Below are positions 25,822-37,944 of a stretch of DNA of 64,000 nucleotides, piece by piece. The number at the start of each line of letters is the position of its first letter. The stretch's first letter is position 1. The position numbers were made by a program, and so were the translations under genes. This DNA is from Rhynchosporium graminicola (Eukaryota > Ascomycota > Leotiomycetes > Helotiales > Ploettnerulaceae): the NCBI GenBank assembly GCA_900074885.1, contig FJUW01000003.1, positions 372,001-436,000 of the forward strand. Reading direction: 5' to 3'. The notes beneath the pieces were generated by a model. That model saw only the letters and a list, made by a program, of their open reading frames with translations. It was not told where the DNA came from and did no database searches.

Positions 25822-26837
25822 CTAGCTTTGCGTGAAAAGTTGAAAAGTATGAGGGATCCTCATATCAGCTTAAATAGCCTTTTGTATGAGAAATGAAATG
25901 AGAGGCGACGTGGAAATGGGAGGGAAGTCTACATATAACTTTATAAGTAACAAACTCTCGATAGTTAGTTAGACCGACACGCGGCCGCCTCGTTTCTGCG
26001 GCGGAGCTGAAATGACCCCAGCAGGCTCACACCGCGCTGTCTACAGGTCCCTATGACCTTGGTTTGTATCACAGTCCCACTGCACTCACTACAAACCGTG
26101 CCACCGCTGCATCACCATCATCCAAAGATTGCATCCCGACCTTCCTTCCTGCCATCTTAACTTCCTACCTTCCTACCTTCCTATACCCAGACAAGAGGTG
26201 ATAGTCGTATGCATCCAAGGCACGCCCTCATCAATTGCAATGCAGCGCACTTGATAGGGCGAAAGTTGACCTACTCGCGCCTCGTGATTGGACGACTCTC
26301 ACCGGAGGTTGCCCTGGATATATGCAGGCGCGGGCCAGTACATACAGTACTGCGGGACACTCAGTCCAGGATCAGCCCTCAGAAAAGCGCAGCCTCAGCA
26401 TCAGCCAGGCTCTGCTCTGTCCTTACATTGATTGGGTAGAGAAGTATCTCAATTCTAGGGGTAAGTCTGCCTGGTGATATATAAGATAGGTGACTTCCTC
26501 CTCGGTCTTCTTGAGTCTGTCGAATCGATCTTTCACCCACGTCCTCGCTTGATTGTTGTGGATATTTAGCCGGCTTGCTGCCCTCGCGTACCTATTTACC
26601 GCTGAACGATACCTAACTAACTCTATTGACTGCAAGTCTACTAGCCTTACTTCCTTTGAGATCAGCTACCTTCGGCAAGCTCGGAGAATCGTGAGATCAG
26701 GGCATTCCAGGTACACTTGTGAACAGGCTTTGAATCCACTCTTCGGGTCAATGACTACGACTTAATCACAGCTGCACATCGACACCTCTCAAACTTGGGA
26801 TTATCTGGGTGTTTACATCCGACCTCAATCCTTCATC
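25822..26837. other. Promoter region of the oxylipin synthase gene
   Basis: Normal-GC sequence returns immediately after the retrotransposon. The 1 kb up to the start codon has short open frames without motifs, a pyrimidine-rich stretch at about 26,140-26,185 with repeated CTTCCTACC units, and no supported gene. The whole available promoter of the downstream gene is this 1 kb, since the repeat ends it. Confidence 0.4.
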
Positions 26838-29800
26838 ATGGCGTCGAACAAGCAAACCGTTGACACTTCCAGCACCGAGCATGGTACCTGGAGGAAAGAG
26901 CTCGAGGCCAATCTCGAAGCCGCCAAACAAGTCCTAAGCAAATCATTCTCCCCTCTCTCTGAGACCCCATACGCTCCTTCCAATGATCCAGACAAGAAGA
27001 CTATGACCTCGCTCCTGACCGATCTCAGCAAGATTGGTTTCAAGGATGTTGAAACTCTTCTCACCCTCTTCAGTTCAGAGGTCAAGGGTAAACAGGATGA
27101 TAGCAAGTTAGTTCTGGAACACCTTGTAGCCCTTCTGGCGAAGTTGAATGACAATTCGAAGATTTCCATGCAGCTTACGGAAGGTTTCGTCGGTGGTCTC
27201 TGGAACGCTCTTCCTCATCCTCCGATGACCAGTCTTGGAACCAAGTACAAATACCGCGCAGCTGATGGTTCGAATAACAACATCCAGAAGTAAGTATTAT
27301 TCGACCCGAAAGTTTCACGAGAGTCAAATTTCGATTTGGACTGAAATCATGCTCTACGATTTACGCTCGTGGAAACCATGTGGACTTGATGCTGATATGG
27401 ACTAGCCCTCAACTTGGAGCAGCCAATACTCCGTACGCCAGAAGTGCAAAGCCTACTATTCTACAGAATATCGCTCTTCCAGATCCTTCGGCCATCTTTG
27501 ACAGCCTCATGGTCAGAGGTGACACATTCCAGCCCCATCCAAACAAGATCTCAAGCATGCTTTTCTACCTTGCCACCATTATCATCCACGACATCTTCCG
27601 AACTGTACGTTTGCTATCTTCTTATTTCCCCATTGTATAGAATTTCCATGTTTCCCCTAATACTGACTCGTTCAAGGACCATGAAGATTTCAATAACAGC
27701 ATGGCCTCCTCCTATCTTGATCTTGCCCCCCTGTATGGGAGCAATCAGAAAGAGCAAGATACCGTCCGAACCTTCAAGAATGGTCTCCTCAAACCTGATT
27801 GTTTCTCTGAGAAAAGAATACTGGGATTCCCACCTGGAGTGGGAGTTATGGTTATCATGTTCAATAGATTCCACAACTATGTTGTCACTCGACTTGCTGC
27901 GTAAGTATCTATAGACCGTTTGATTCGCAGTAACTCACAATCGGCAGCATCAACGAAAACGGTCGCTTCACTAAGCCCAAGGACGATGATCCAAAGAAGA
28001 AGTGGGACAACTACGACAACGATTTGTTCCAGACTGGTCGCTTAGTCACCTGTGGTTTGTACGTCAACTGTGTACTGAAGGATTACGTGAGGACAATTCT
28101 CAACTTGAATCGCTCGGACACCAAATGGGATCTTGATCCAAGAACCGAAGAGGGGAAGACCCTTTTCAAGACCCCTACACCTGAGGGATGTGGTAATCAA
28201 GTGTCAGCCGAATTCAACTTGAGTAAGTATTTGTACTTATTTCGACACAGGCAAAGACTGACAAATTCTAGTCTACAGATGGCATTCAGCCGTTTCCGAA
28301 AAGGATGACAAGTGGACCCAAGAAGTGTACACGAAGATGTTCCCAGGTCAGAAGCCTGAAGATGTCGGTCTTGGTCAACTGCTTGGTGCTCTTCGTGCGA
28401 CGGAGGCAAAGACTCCAGAGGATCCACTGGAACGTCCCTTTGCTGGTCTGAAGCGACAAGCTGATGGCACATTTAGCGATGACGACTTGGTTGAGATCTT
28501 AGAGTCGTCCATTGAGGATGTTGCTGGATCCTTCGGAGCAAACCGTGTACCAAAGATCTTGAAGTCGGTAGAAATCCTCGGCATGATCCAAGCCAGATCA
28601 TGGAACATGGCATCCCTCAACGAGTTCAGAGAATTTGCTGGCCTCAAGAAGCATGCTACTTTCGAAGATATTAACCCTGATCCGGAAGTTGCTGAGAAGT
28701 TGAAGAATCTTTACGATCACCCAGATCTCGTTGAATTGTATCCTGGTCTTGTTGCCGAGAAAGCAAAGCCACCGATGGCTCCTGGTTCGGGACTTTGTGT
28801 CAACTTCACCACTTCCTATGCGATTTTGTCGGATGCTGTAAGCTTGGTAAGAGGAGATCGCTTTTACACTACCGACTACACACCACGAAGCTTGACGAAT
28901 TGGGGGTAAGTTCATCAACCTTCACTTGTTGAATTGTTTACTGAAATAAGTAGATACAACGAAGTGCAATACGATCGTGCTGTTGATGATGGCTGCGTCT
29001 TCTACAAGCTTATCCTTCGTGCTTTCCCAAAGCATTTCAAGGACGATTCGATCTATGCTCACTACCCATTTGTCATTCCCGAGGAGAACTTGAAGATTGC
29101 CAAATCACTCAACCGAGCAGACAAATACAGCTGGGATAGACCAGCTCGTATTTTGGAACCTGTCATCATCAAGACACATGCGGCTGTGAAGAAAATCCTC
29201 GGCGACAAGACCAATTGGAAAGTAGCTGTAGGTAATGGGGGAGCCCAAGATTTCCAGTTTTCGAGTTTCTCAAGATATTCTTGAGACATCACAGTTACTT
29301 TCCTCGTAACACTCTTGGTACGAACATTGCTAATTTCCCCATTCTCTAGACTGGAGAAGCTATCAAATCAATGACTAGTCAACCGAAGAAAGTGAATGGT
29401 GCCGACTTCGCGTTATCTGGCGATAATCCCGCAAACGAATCTTCCCGAAACCTGATCAAGAGAGGTATGTACGCAATATAGAAATAATCCAGCTTCTCTT
29501 ATGTCTAATATCTCGTGAATCTCTCAAGGCATGACTTTTCGTGTTCCCGAGCCATTCTAGAGAAATCTTGGCTAATCCTAAGCGGCGTAGGCCTATATCC
29601 CAAGGACTGGCGGTATGAAGTCAAGGATTTCTACGATGAAACTACAGCGAAGCTTCTCAAGAAATACGGCTTCAAAGTACCGGGCAAGGAAAACGTCTAC
29701 CAGGTTGACATCGTTCGCGACGTCGCCAACCTCGTCAATGCCAGATTCGCGGCATCGGTCTTCAGCCTCCCGATCAAAACGGAGGATTGTCCAGGAGGCA

Positions 29801-30776
29801 TCTACACGGAGCAAGAGATGTATCAAGTGCTAGCGCTTTGCTATATTAGCATTTTCAACAATTCAGATGTGACGAAGAGTTTCCAGATTAGAGAAGCTGC
29901 ACACATCCTCGCCCAGCAATTAGGTGATCTAGTGCTGCTGAACGCGGAAGCGATATCAGCCACCGGCTTCCTCGCTGACGTTCTTGCGAAACTACATCAG
30001 CGCACTGCTTTGACAGATTATGGAACTCACATGATTCAGCGAATGTTGGATGGCAAAATTCCCATCAAGGATGTCGTGTGGTCACACATGTAAGTCACAA
30101 CTTTCCGTCCTATCATCGCCCTACTAATCTATTCAGTATCCCAACAGCAGCTTCGATGACCGCCAACCAATCTCAAATATTCTCTCAATCCCTTGACTTC
30201 TACCTCGGCGATGGCGCCAAATACATTCCAGAGCTCTACAAACTCTCCAAAACCGACACCAAAGACGCAGACGATCGCCTCACAAAGTATTTCCTCGAAG
30301 GCGCACGTCTCCGCTCTACGGACAGCTTATTCCGCGACTTCAAGCCTGCCACAACAATCTCCAAGGTTGAAATTCTAGACGGCCCGTCCACCATCACTAT
30401 TGGTGTCAACGCTCGCATCCAGCTTGACATCGAATCCGCACACCGCGACCCAGCTGCCTTCCCTGATCCATCATCCGTCCGTCTCGACCGGCCTCTTGAT
30501 TCGTACCTGATCTATGGGTACGGACCTCATCAATGCGTTGGCATGGATGTCAGTCTCACGGCTATGACTGCCACGTTCAAGACGGTATTTGGACTCAGGG
30601 GTCTCAGACGTGTGGTTGGTAGTGCGCCCGGTGGTGGGTGGTATAGCGGGGGCGAGAGTCAGGGAGAATTGAAGACAGTTCCGGGTCCGAATGGGTCGAC
30701 TTTGTATATGACGCCTGATCAGACGAGCTTCTTCCCGTTCCCGACAACGATGAAAGTACAGTGGGACTCGGAATGA
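26838..30776 (+). CDS. ppo: Ppo-type fatty acid dioxygenase/P450 fusion (linoleate diol synthase)
   Basis: Psi-producing oxygenase: an N-terminal haem dioxygenase makes a hydroperoxide from linoleic or oleic acid and a C-terminal P450-like domain isomerises it to a diol, giving oxylipin signals that balance sexual and asexual sporulation. Nine exons join in phase: 26838-27289, 27406-27604, 27677-27900, 27948-28222, 28272-28905, 28954-29227, 29350-29464, 29591-30089 and 30137-30776, giving 1103 aa, the usual size. Dioxygenase signatures are IIIHDIFRT (distal His212), SSYLDLAPLYGSN and IYRWHS (catalytic Tyr385, proximal His388). The P450 part keeps the Asn of TANQ (901), the LRS of the EGARLRS segment (ExxR-like) and the haem-thiolate Cys1024 in YGYGPHQCVGMD. 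Both active sites therefore look intact. Assignment to PpoA, PpoB or PpoC type is not certain, but the retained Cys argues against a PpoC type lacking isomerase. The exon at 29,350-29,464 has unusually long introns on both sides (122 and 126 bp). Confidence 0.97.
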
Positions 30777-31743
30777 TGCTCTTGACTCGAAGAGAGGAGT
30801 GGTAAATATGCTGTTTTTGGGCGACTTGCTTTCACTGGCAGGAGAGCGAGGATATCAGTAAGCTCTGGGCTTTAAAACTTAGCGGGCAGCTTCATGCCTT
30901 TATAAAAACCTGAATTTTAGCCTTATAAGTTTTCCGAGACTTTACTATACGAATCTAGCGAGATGCTTGATACTTGGGTGGCATTGCTCTATGTAAGGCA
31001 CATCTTGCTGCCCTAATCAGCGATATCACTCTGTCATTGATAGGTGTAGGAGATCTGCTCGGAGACCTCCAGTTCTGCTGATTATCTCGACATCCAAACT
31101 CTTCGATTGTCTTTGCTGCAGCAAACAAACGATCTGTCTTACACTCCTGGAATCTTTCCAAATGTCTAGCTGCAGATACGCATGTCATCGATCCGGCATC
31201 TAATAGTGAGAGTTGACCTCACTCACCACTTTAGGGGCCCTACCTACCTCACGATTGCCATCTTTCTAACCAACCCCGAAAAGGAAGGTGGGGTGGGTAA
31301 ATAACCAGCACCATATCTTGGCACCCAGCTTCCAAGACTTTTTCTTTCCTCCGCTCCATATTTGATATTCTTTTACAGAAGGAGGTAAGACTTTTTCACG
31401 ATCTTCAATTCGTCAATACTTTCAGATTATCAGATAGTAGGCACGATAAGATCTCCTCGATGCTTGTCTATACATCATAGAAAGACTGCTGTCCGAAAGA
31501 GCCTGGTGCGATGCAATATGACGGATCTGAGAAATAGATGACTTTCATTGGCATGGGCTTCCAATCTAGGTAGCTTGGGGGGACAGAAGTAGGACAGAGG
31601 CAGGGAGGGATCGAAGGAGGTATTTAACCTGTCGGTTTTCAACTTCTCATATAAAGTTTCAAGTCTGCTTGATCGCTTACTATAGAAATCCTTTTTTTGT
31701 TTCTCTCGCCTTGGTTTCCGGATCTAAGAGAAAAGCAGCCAAG
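30777..31743. other. Intergenic region, promoter of the aminopeptidase
   Basis: No supported gene. The last 120 bases before the next start codon contain a TATAAAG-like site (about 31,650) and pyrimidine-rich sequence consistent with a core promoter. Confidence 0.4.
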
Positions 31744-33499
31744 ATGAGGTTCTTGAGTTCCTTCTTCGTAGGCGCCATTGCCGCCGCAGCTGGGTGCATA
31801 GAAGCATCGACACTTCAGGAACGCACTGGACCCAAGCCCGTCACTTCGACGCTGCTTCAAAATGCCATCACCGAGAAAGCGTACATCTTCCAACTCTCTT
31901 CCCGAGTCTCAAAAATTCAAAGTCAAAAGACCACGATCTAACATTCACCAGATTGATGAAGAACCTCGCCAAACTCCAGAAGATCGCCTCTCGCAATAAT
32001 AATAATCGTGCCTTCGGATACTCAGGCTTCGCGGAGTCCGTGGAATTCATCACAGATCGCCTCTCCAAGCTGTTAAAAACATCTTCTTTCTACATCCAAG
32101 ATTTCCCAGCTCTATGGACTAATGTGACCTCCATTTCGCTCAAGATCGATGGAGTCGATACATATGTCTTCGGACTACAGTACTCGCCCTCTACTTCGTC
32201 TGAAGGTGTAACACTGCCACTTGTTTTGGGTCCAAATGGAACTGCAGCGTGTACCGCTGATGGCTATGCCGGCTTGAACGTCACTGGAAAGGCAGTTCTG
32301 GTCGAGAGAGGAACTTGTGTCGGCGGCGGGACTCTAGCCGGCAGAGTGCGAGCTGCTGTCGCCGCTGGTGCCGAAATTGTCATTATTTACAATAATGTCG
32401 ATGCGCACGTTACAGGCGGCACACTTTCAGCCCCGGATCCAGTCAGATATAGGCCTGGTGGGTTTATTGATCGAGTTGATGGCTTACCGGTCGTTGCACG
32501 CTTGCTAGCTGGGGAGAGTGTCCAGGTCGCGTTTCAGCAAACTCAGCTTATTGAGACGAAGATCACGCAGAATATTATTGCGGAGACAAGGGCTGGCGAT
32601 GGGGATAATGTTGTCATGCTGGGTGCACACTTGGATAGTGTTGTTGCGGGACCTGGGATCAATGATGATGGTGAGTTCGTTCTGTTTGTATCCTTTATAA
32701 GCGAGAGTCCAGTGGTGGTGTTTTGTTTGTTGTCGGTTGTTTGTACTTGGAGGACTTCTCTAATACAAGTCAACAGGGTCTGGCACTTCACTTATTCTCG
32801 AGCTCTTTACCGCTCTCAACAAATACAGCCATAATCTGAAAGTCCGCGTCGCTTTTTGGGGCGCAGAAGAAAACGGCCTCCTTGGCTCCCGCTTCTACAC
32901 ATCACATCTCTCTACGGCCAATGCCTCCTCGCTCCTCACCTACCTTAACTTCGACATGGTTTCCAAAGGCTACTTCGGTGTTTTCGACGGCGACGGATCA
33001 TCTTTCAACCTCCGTGGTCCACCAGGCTCGAGCACCATCGAGAAATTGTTCGTAGACGACATTACGAGTAAAGGCTTGACAGTCACGCCAGCGGTATGGA
33101 GCGGTGGAAGCGATTACCAGAGTTTCTTCGAGCTGGGATACCCAGTTGGAGGGTTGCACACGGGAACTGGTGCGGCGCAGGATCCGTGTTATCATCAGGC
33201 TTGCGATACCTATGACAATCCGAACTCGACGGTGTTGACTGTCAATGCGAAGGTAGGCTCATCTATTCCTCTGGCTCGAGTAAGAGGGAATTTTCTCGGA
33301 TCTAGATGGCTGACTAGATGATTAATAGACTGCAGCTCACGTTCTAAGCATTCTCGCTACAGAAGGTAACAAGCTACTCCCCAAGCGAGTAGTAAAACGC
33401 ACACCTTCGCTGGGAGAGATGGAATACCCAAGAAGTATTGCGTGGGGCGTAGAAGAAGGCCAACATGGGCACAGCATTACTTGTGGTCAAGTAGAGTAA
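31744..33499 (+). CDS. Secreted M28 aminopeptidase with PA domain
   Basis: Zinc exopeptidase of family M28 (aminopeptidase Y-like), secreted or vacuolar, removing N-terminal residues from peptides. Exons 31744-31880, 31952-32670, 32777-33252 and 33329-33499 join in phase to 500 aa. A signal peptide (MRFLSSFFVGAIAAAAG) begins at the first ATG. A PA domain occupies about residues 130-240 (GKAVLVERGTCVGGGTLAGR). Zinc and catalytic residues are visible: His272 and Asp274 in LGAHLDSV, Asp284/285 in INDDGSG, Glu316/317 in WGAEENGLLGS, Asp in LNFDM, and His in VGGLHTGTG. Several N-glycosylation sites are present. The C-terminus runs on about 55 residues past the usual domain end, with a basic KRVVKR stretch. 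The gene looks intact. Confidence 0.95.
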
Positions 33500-33888
33500 A
33501 AATCTCAAATGATGGTGGTCGAGGGTCGCGATATATATGAAACGCGACGACGGAAGAGAAAATACTATGATTTATGAATTGCTAGGTACCAATTGTTTAT
33601 CCGATCATGAGATGAAAAGTTACTTCCTATCGGGTATAATGCCGCTCTTCTGCGGCAATTAAAATGCGCCCTGGCCTTCCAGTCGCTTTGTCTCAGGTAG
33701 ATGGTGTGGACTCCATCGTATATCGCACTGCCCTGTTTCGCATACATTCAGGAGAGCACATCTCTCAAAGCGTCACTTCTCTACTGCGATACTATAGTCA
33801 TCGACAGGGACAAGATGTCAAGCAACAATTGATTAAATATATATTTCATTTGTAAGTCTGCGACGAGTTATATGATGCCTTCCCGGCA
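33500..33888. other. Convergent 3' flanks
   Basis: Between the aminopeptidase stop codon and the stop codon of the minus-strand gene. Only short chance open frames are seen. Confidence 0.4.
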
Positions 33889-35322
33889 CTACAGCCACCT
33901 CGGACTCGAGCTTATCATTCTTACGTGGCCCCTTGCCCGAAACCCCGAGCTCGAAGCCGCAATCATAACTTCGGCCGAGTCTCTAAACGGTGATGGGGGT
34001 AGAGGTGGCAGTTTTTTGGATGTCCCGCTCCCTCTCAGCTTGTTCTCTTCCTGAGAGGGTTTCCGATGTGGTGCATACTGCCATTTTGGCGTGTGCGCCG
34101 TGTATGGTGTGCGTGGTGTATGCACCAGCTGCGCCGAGTACGGTGTATGCGGCGTGTGAGGCGTTGCGGGTGTTCTAGGTGTCCGCGGTGTCCTCGGTGT
34201 CCTTGGTGTATTGGGCACCGAACCATTGCCCTCCGATCTTTCCATAGCTCTCCTCCCGATCTCAATCAAGTTCCCTCGCCGGATCTCGCTTTCCGCCTGC
34301 CTTAACTGTGCTATCTGCACGATGGCGGCGTGGCGGAGGGTTTCGCTCACGTCCCTCACGTGACCCATACCACCTCGATACTCATCCATTCCCAGTGCGG
34401 AATCGACAGACGAATCCCTCCCGTGACCATTCGGACCATTCCCCTTTCCCTGGCGCGCTGTTTTGACGTGAATTGGTGTTACGATACCAGACTCTGGCCC
34501 TGTCGAGATGCTACTCCCATCGCTGATTTCCGGCAAATCATCTATCCCCATCTCACCAACCCATTCTTCGATCTCCGCCGCTTCTTTCGAGATGTCGACT
34601 TCCTCTACAAACGACCCTACCAAACTCGCTAGATGTAGCAGACCCTCTGCTTCCTCTTGCATGATGACCACTAGGTCTGCGAGATCTCCCAGCATGGCAT
34701 CGTCTTCTTGAACGGAATGCTGCCGCTTCAGCACCGAGTTCATGATGTTCAGGACTTCGGTCAGTAGACTGGGTATCTTTTCTGGCGCCAGTGACGAGGG
34801 TGAAGGTGGAGCATCCGCTCGTTGACGCTGCGAGCGACTATTTGTGGAGGATGTCGTTGGTGTAGAAGTCTTTGACGCGAATCGAGTCGAGTGAGGCGTG
34901 CAAGGTATTGGGGGTAGTGGTCCTCGCGGTGGAATCGAGAGTGGTTTTAGATTGAGACTGGGTCTTTTGCGAAGAGGTAGTGGCGGTGTCATTACACCCT
35001 CTTCGGATTCTGAAGAGTCTGAAGCGAAGCATTCTGGAACGGGAGTCATCGCAGGCGGTGACATCGATGAGAGCGCCGTCTTCCTTTGTTTTCGTTCCGT
35101 GGGTGTTGGAGTTGTGAGGACGATGTCGAGACTTGGTGGAGATGAGTATGATCGATCGTGTGCTTTGGGATGATGTTCTGGTATCATGAGAACAATTGGA
35201 ATTTCCTCTTGGATCCCGTACTCTTCCAAAGAAGTTGCCAGACGGACGTCGGTATGTTGTTGTGCCGGTGGCAAGTGCCCCGGATGTTTTTGTTGGACAC
35301 TGTATGCTTTACTACTCAACAT
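33889..35322 (-). CDS. 477-aa Ser/Pro-rich protein with Thr-Pro repeats
   Basis: Not recognised by family. One uninterrupted frame of 477 codons with no intron needed. Residues about 1-165 are Ser/Pro/Thr-rich (TPPLPLRKRPSL and PPRGPLPPIP look like SH3- or WW-binding stretches). Residues about 185-265 are the only folded-looking part, a predicted helical region (SLLTEVLNIMNSVLKRQH, then LGDLADLVVIMQEEAEGLLH). After a polar linker, a second helix (ETLRHAAIVQIAQLRQAESE) precedes a run of tandem Thr-Pro units at about 370-416 (TPRTPRTPRTPRTPATP), all potential proline-directed kinase sites. It may be a cytoskeletal or cell-polarity adaptor, but this is inference. The repeat is seen in DNA as the imperfect 9-bp-period tract at about 34,100-34,215. 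Confidence 0.7.
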   Translation of the reverse strand: MLSSKAYSVQQKHPGHLPPAQQHTDVRLATSLEEYGIQEEIPIVLMIPEHHPKAHDRSYSSPPSLDIVLTTPTPTERKQRKTALSSMSPPAMTPVPECFASDSSESEEGVMTPPLPLRKRPSLNLKPLSIPPRGPLPPIPCTPHSTRFASKTSTPTTSSTNSRSQRQRADAPPSPSSLAPEKIPSLLTEVLNIMNSVLKRQHSVQEDDAMLGDLADLVVIMQEEAEGLLHLASLVGSFVEEVDISKEAAEIEEWVGEMGIDDLPEISDGSSISTGPESGIVTPIHVKTARQGKGNGPNGHGRDSSVDSALGMDEYRGGMGHVRDVSETLRHAAIVQIAQLRQAESEIRRGNLIEIGRRAMERSEGNGSVPNTPRTPRTPRTPRTPATPHTPHTPYSAQLVHTPRTPYTAHTPKWQYAPHRKPSQEENKLRGSGTSKKLPPLPPSPFRDSAEVMIAASSSGFRARGHVRMISSSPRWL

Positions 35323-36653
35323 CTTGTCGATTTCAGTCCGACCCTGTAAAGAGTAGGAGCTGACAGCAAGTGGGAGGATGAATGGAATTCCTGGTATCGA
35401 ATGCAGGAGACGAAATTATGAAGCTCCTTTTTTTCCGTAATCGTCTTCAAATGGAAATTAGCTCATCCCGCCACGTTCTATGCAGGATATATAAGTCGTC
35501 CTCACTTCTACCAAACATACACGTCATGTGCAAACGCATTGTTGGCGTAGGAACTTTGTAGAGGTGGATGTTTATGCTCGCAGGGAGATACTTCTCGCTT
35601 AGCGGAGAAGTCGCCTGTAATTGGGATTAATTCTATGGGGTACCCTGGTAAAAAATGTTGCGGCTCGACAACGCATAACGCTGGGAGTTACAGATTAGGA
35701 TCCTCAAAACTTTGATCGGACGGCCGTACCTGAAGGTTTATCCAATGTGGTAAGGCAGTACATGAAGAGGGAATGAGTAGCGAAACTTTCGAACCCCTCG
35801 GAATCTCTGTTGATCTCCGTAGGGCTATGGCCCGAGTGGTTGATAGATTTCCATATATACGAGTAAGTCGCGCATACCAGGAACAAGTACCTGGTCTCGA
35901 TTGTGATCATGCGAGCAAAGCTTAAATCAGCTAGTATTGAATATCGGCTCAAATTGAAGTGCATGTTTCAGCTTTGTCGTGATTGCTTGTAAAGCCAACA
36001 GCTAGCCTCTTTGCGCTAAGATAAGGTTGACTAAGTCGAACGTAGTACTAGTGACTGCTCGAGTCGATACGATTTCTAGTCTCAGGGGAAGTATGCCTGG
36101 TAAAAGTCACAACAGAAGCCCAGGAGGATGGAGTCAGCCTGAGCCCTCTGCACGATTAACCTTTCGTAGAGTAGCTCTTTCTCAAAACTTCGTGGCCTCT
36201 TGAAATCAGCAAGTGCTCGAGTCGCAACGGTTTTCCCCCAATAGCTTTTTCTGCTATCATGATTCACGATATTAAGCTTTATACTCGAACCGTTTGTGCT
36301 TGAAAATCCGAATGAGCAATCGAGTGCCAAGATTCAAGATCAGTGTCTGATTGATCGCCCAGGCTCGTCGACTGCAGAACTTTGAAATTCATAGTAGGGA
36401 GGTAAACGATTCCATACCTGCGGATAAGAAACGTCCTAAAACAAAACTGTCAATTGAGGTTTCCGTCAGTCGCTTGGCAAGCCGGATTTGAGTTTACTAT
36501 TTAGAATCGCAGTATTCGGGTAGTCATCAGGTCGTTGCCCCAGCGGAAGATAACAGAGAAAACAAGCAGACCAAGTTTCAGGCGGTTTTCCAACAGTCAA
36601 GAAACTTGGCAGGATAGAGAGTAAGACATGCCGATTACTGATCTAGTCAGTAT
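35323..36653. other. Intergenic region with one coding-like minus-strand stretch
   Basis: Mostly featureless. The minus-strand stretch 36,082-36,330 reads like protein (KSYWGKTVATRALADF, then KRPRSFEKELLYERLIVQ) and could be an exon of the small gene just upstream of it on the same strand, or a separate remnant. I found no splice pair that joins them convincingly. Confidence 0.3.
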
Positions 36654-37295
36654 TTAGTACTGCCTTAATGGATTCTCCAGCGCTACGGATCAAACAGGAG
36701 AGTGATCGAATACCACAGCCCTATCAGCTATTTTGAGCGTCAATGCATACTCACTAAGGTTCTCGGGTGAGCCGAAGACCTTATAAAAGAAAGACACTCG
36801 TCGCTTGCCAGAAACGCTAAGTTGCGCCTGTAAATTGCGATTTGAAATGCTTGCGTGGCAGCCGGCAATATACTTCCAAATATCGCGAAGCTGCGCGAGT
36901 GGCTTAAATATAGCTTATACAAAACGTCCCCCCAAAGTTTAGACAGAACATCCCCATAAGCCTAATGGATAGATGAAGTAGAAATGAGACGGCATCATAA
37001 TCACCTGCAGATATGGACCCACGCAAGTTTTCGATTTTTCCAAAGAGCTCAGTCAAAGCCAGTTGCGATTTTGGGTCTCGAAAATTATATGGCGTACTAG
37101 CATCATCGAGTATCATTTGTGTCCGGTTCGACCGGAAGCAGTATCGGTATTGCGTCGTCAGGTCTCGCAATTGATATACAGCCATATCAGGCCGCTAAAA
37201 TTGACTAAGGGGATGTGCAGAATATTGCTATGCTGTCGTATCCTGTGACGGACAAAGTAATCCGAGCGAGAGAAGTTGTTGTTGGCTGTGTCCAT
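36654..37295 (-). CDS. Possible small hypothetical protein, four exons
   Basis: Not recognised. On the minus strand, exons 37254-37295, 37005-37194, 36755-36913 and 36654-36682 join in phase to 139 aa, with introns of 59, 91 and 72 bp and GT-AG borders throughout. Product reads MDTANNNFSRSDYFRPDMAV at the start; further on DPKSQLALTELFGKIENLRG and AIFKPLAQLRDIWKYIAG look like amphipathic helices. The last exon is only nine codons and is the weakest part. There is no signal peptide or known motif. Another coding-like minus-strand frame (37,474-37,695, SEIFGVADLWPVIESGN just upstream of it) may be an extra 5' exon or a neighbour. The gene sits 0.6 kb from the repeat island, so it may itself be a relic. 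Confidence 0.4.
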
Positions 37296-37944
37296 GCTCG
37301 ATTGCTACGCAGGACGACGATTTTGAACAGAGAGTTTGGAATTATGCGAAGCGCAGAGGATCAAGTCTCCACAAGGGGCTACGCGATCATGTGAATTCTG
37401 GACCGCATACTCAGATATATCATTTATCGATTTTTTGAAGCACCTTCTTTTAGAAGTGATGGCAGAAGGATATTTAGCGCAGAATATAAATTTCGAGATG
37501 AATAACTCTCTGCAGAGCGATCTGACTCCCAGACACAAAGGCGTCCCCAGCAATACGATCACGTGATCGCTGTTGCCTAGATCTGTAATTTTCTTTCGAT
37601 AACTGGAGGTTGCCAAAAGCTCTGATAGCTTGCTCGACTTTTGAGTTTACTTGGACTATGTTACCGGACTCGATGACTGGCCACAAGTCTGCCACACCAA
37701 ATATTTCGCTGAGGCTGAAGCTGAAGCTGTAACGTTCATGAATTTATGAGTAAGACCGATACAATAAAATATATTTTTCTGCATTTAGGGATTAAAGTTA
37801 TCAAGCTATCATGATTTGTCTACAGAAAACCAAACACGATACCGACTTGAGAATAGCAAGCACTCGTCCTCAGGGAGGTCAATGAGCACGGTCTCCATTA
37901 TGGACGACTAGATGGCACAGTAGGGCAAAGTCATACGAGTGGAG

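Noticed and set aside
35822..35910. tRNA-like signals (an A-box-like TGGCCCGAGTGG and a weak B-box-like GGTCTCGATTG)
   Set aside because: No acceptor stem pairs and the B box departs from GGTTCGANTCC; the cloverleaf cannot be drawn.
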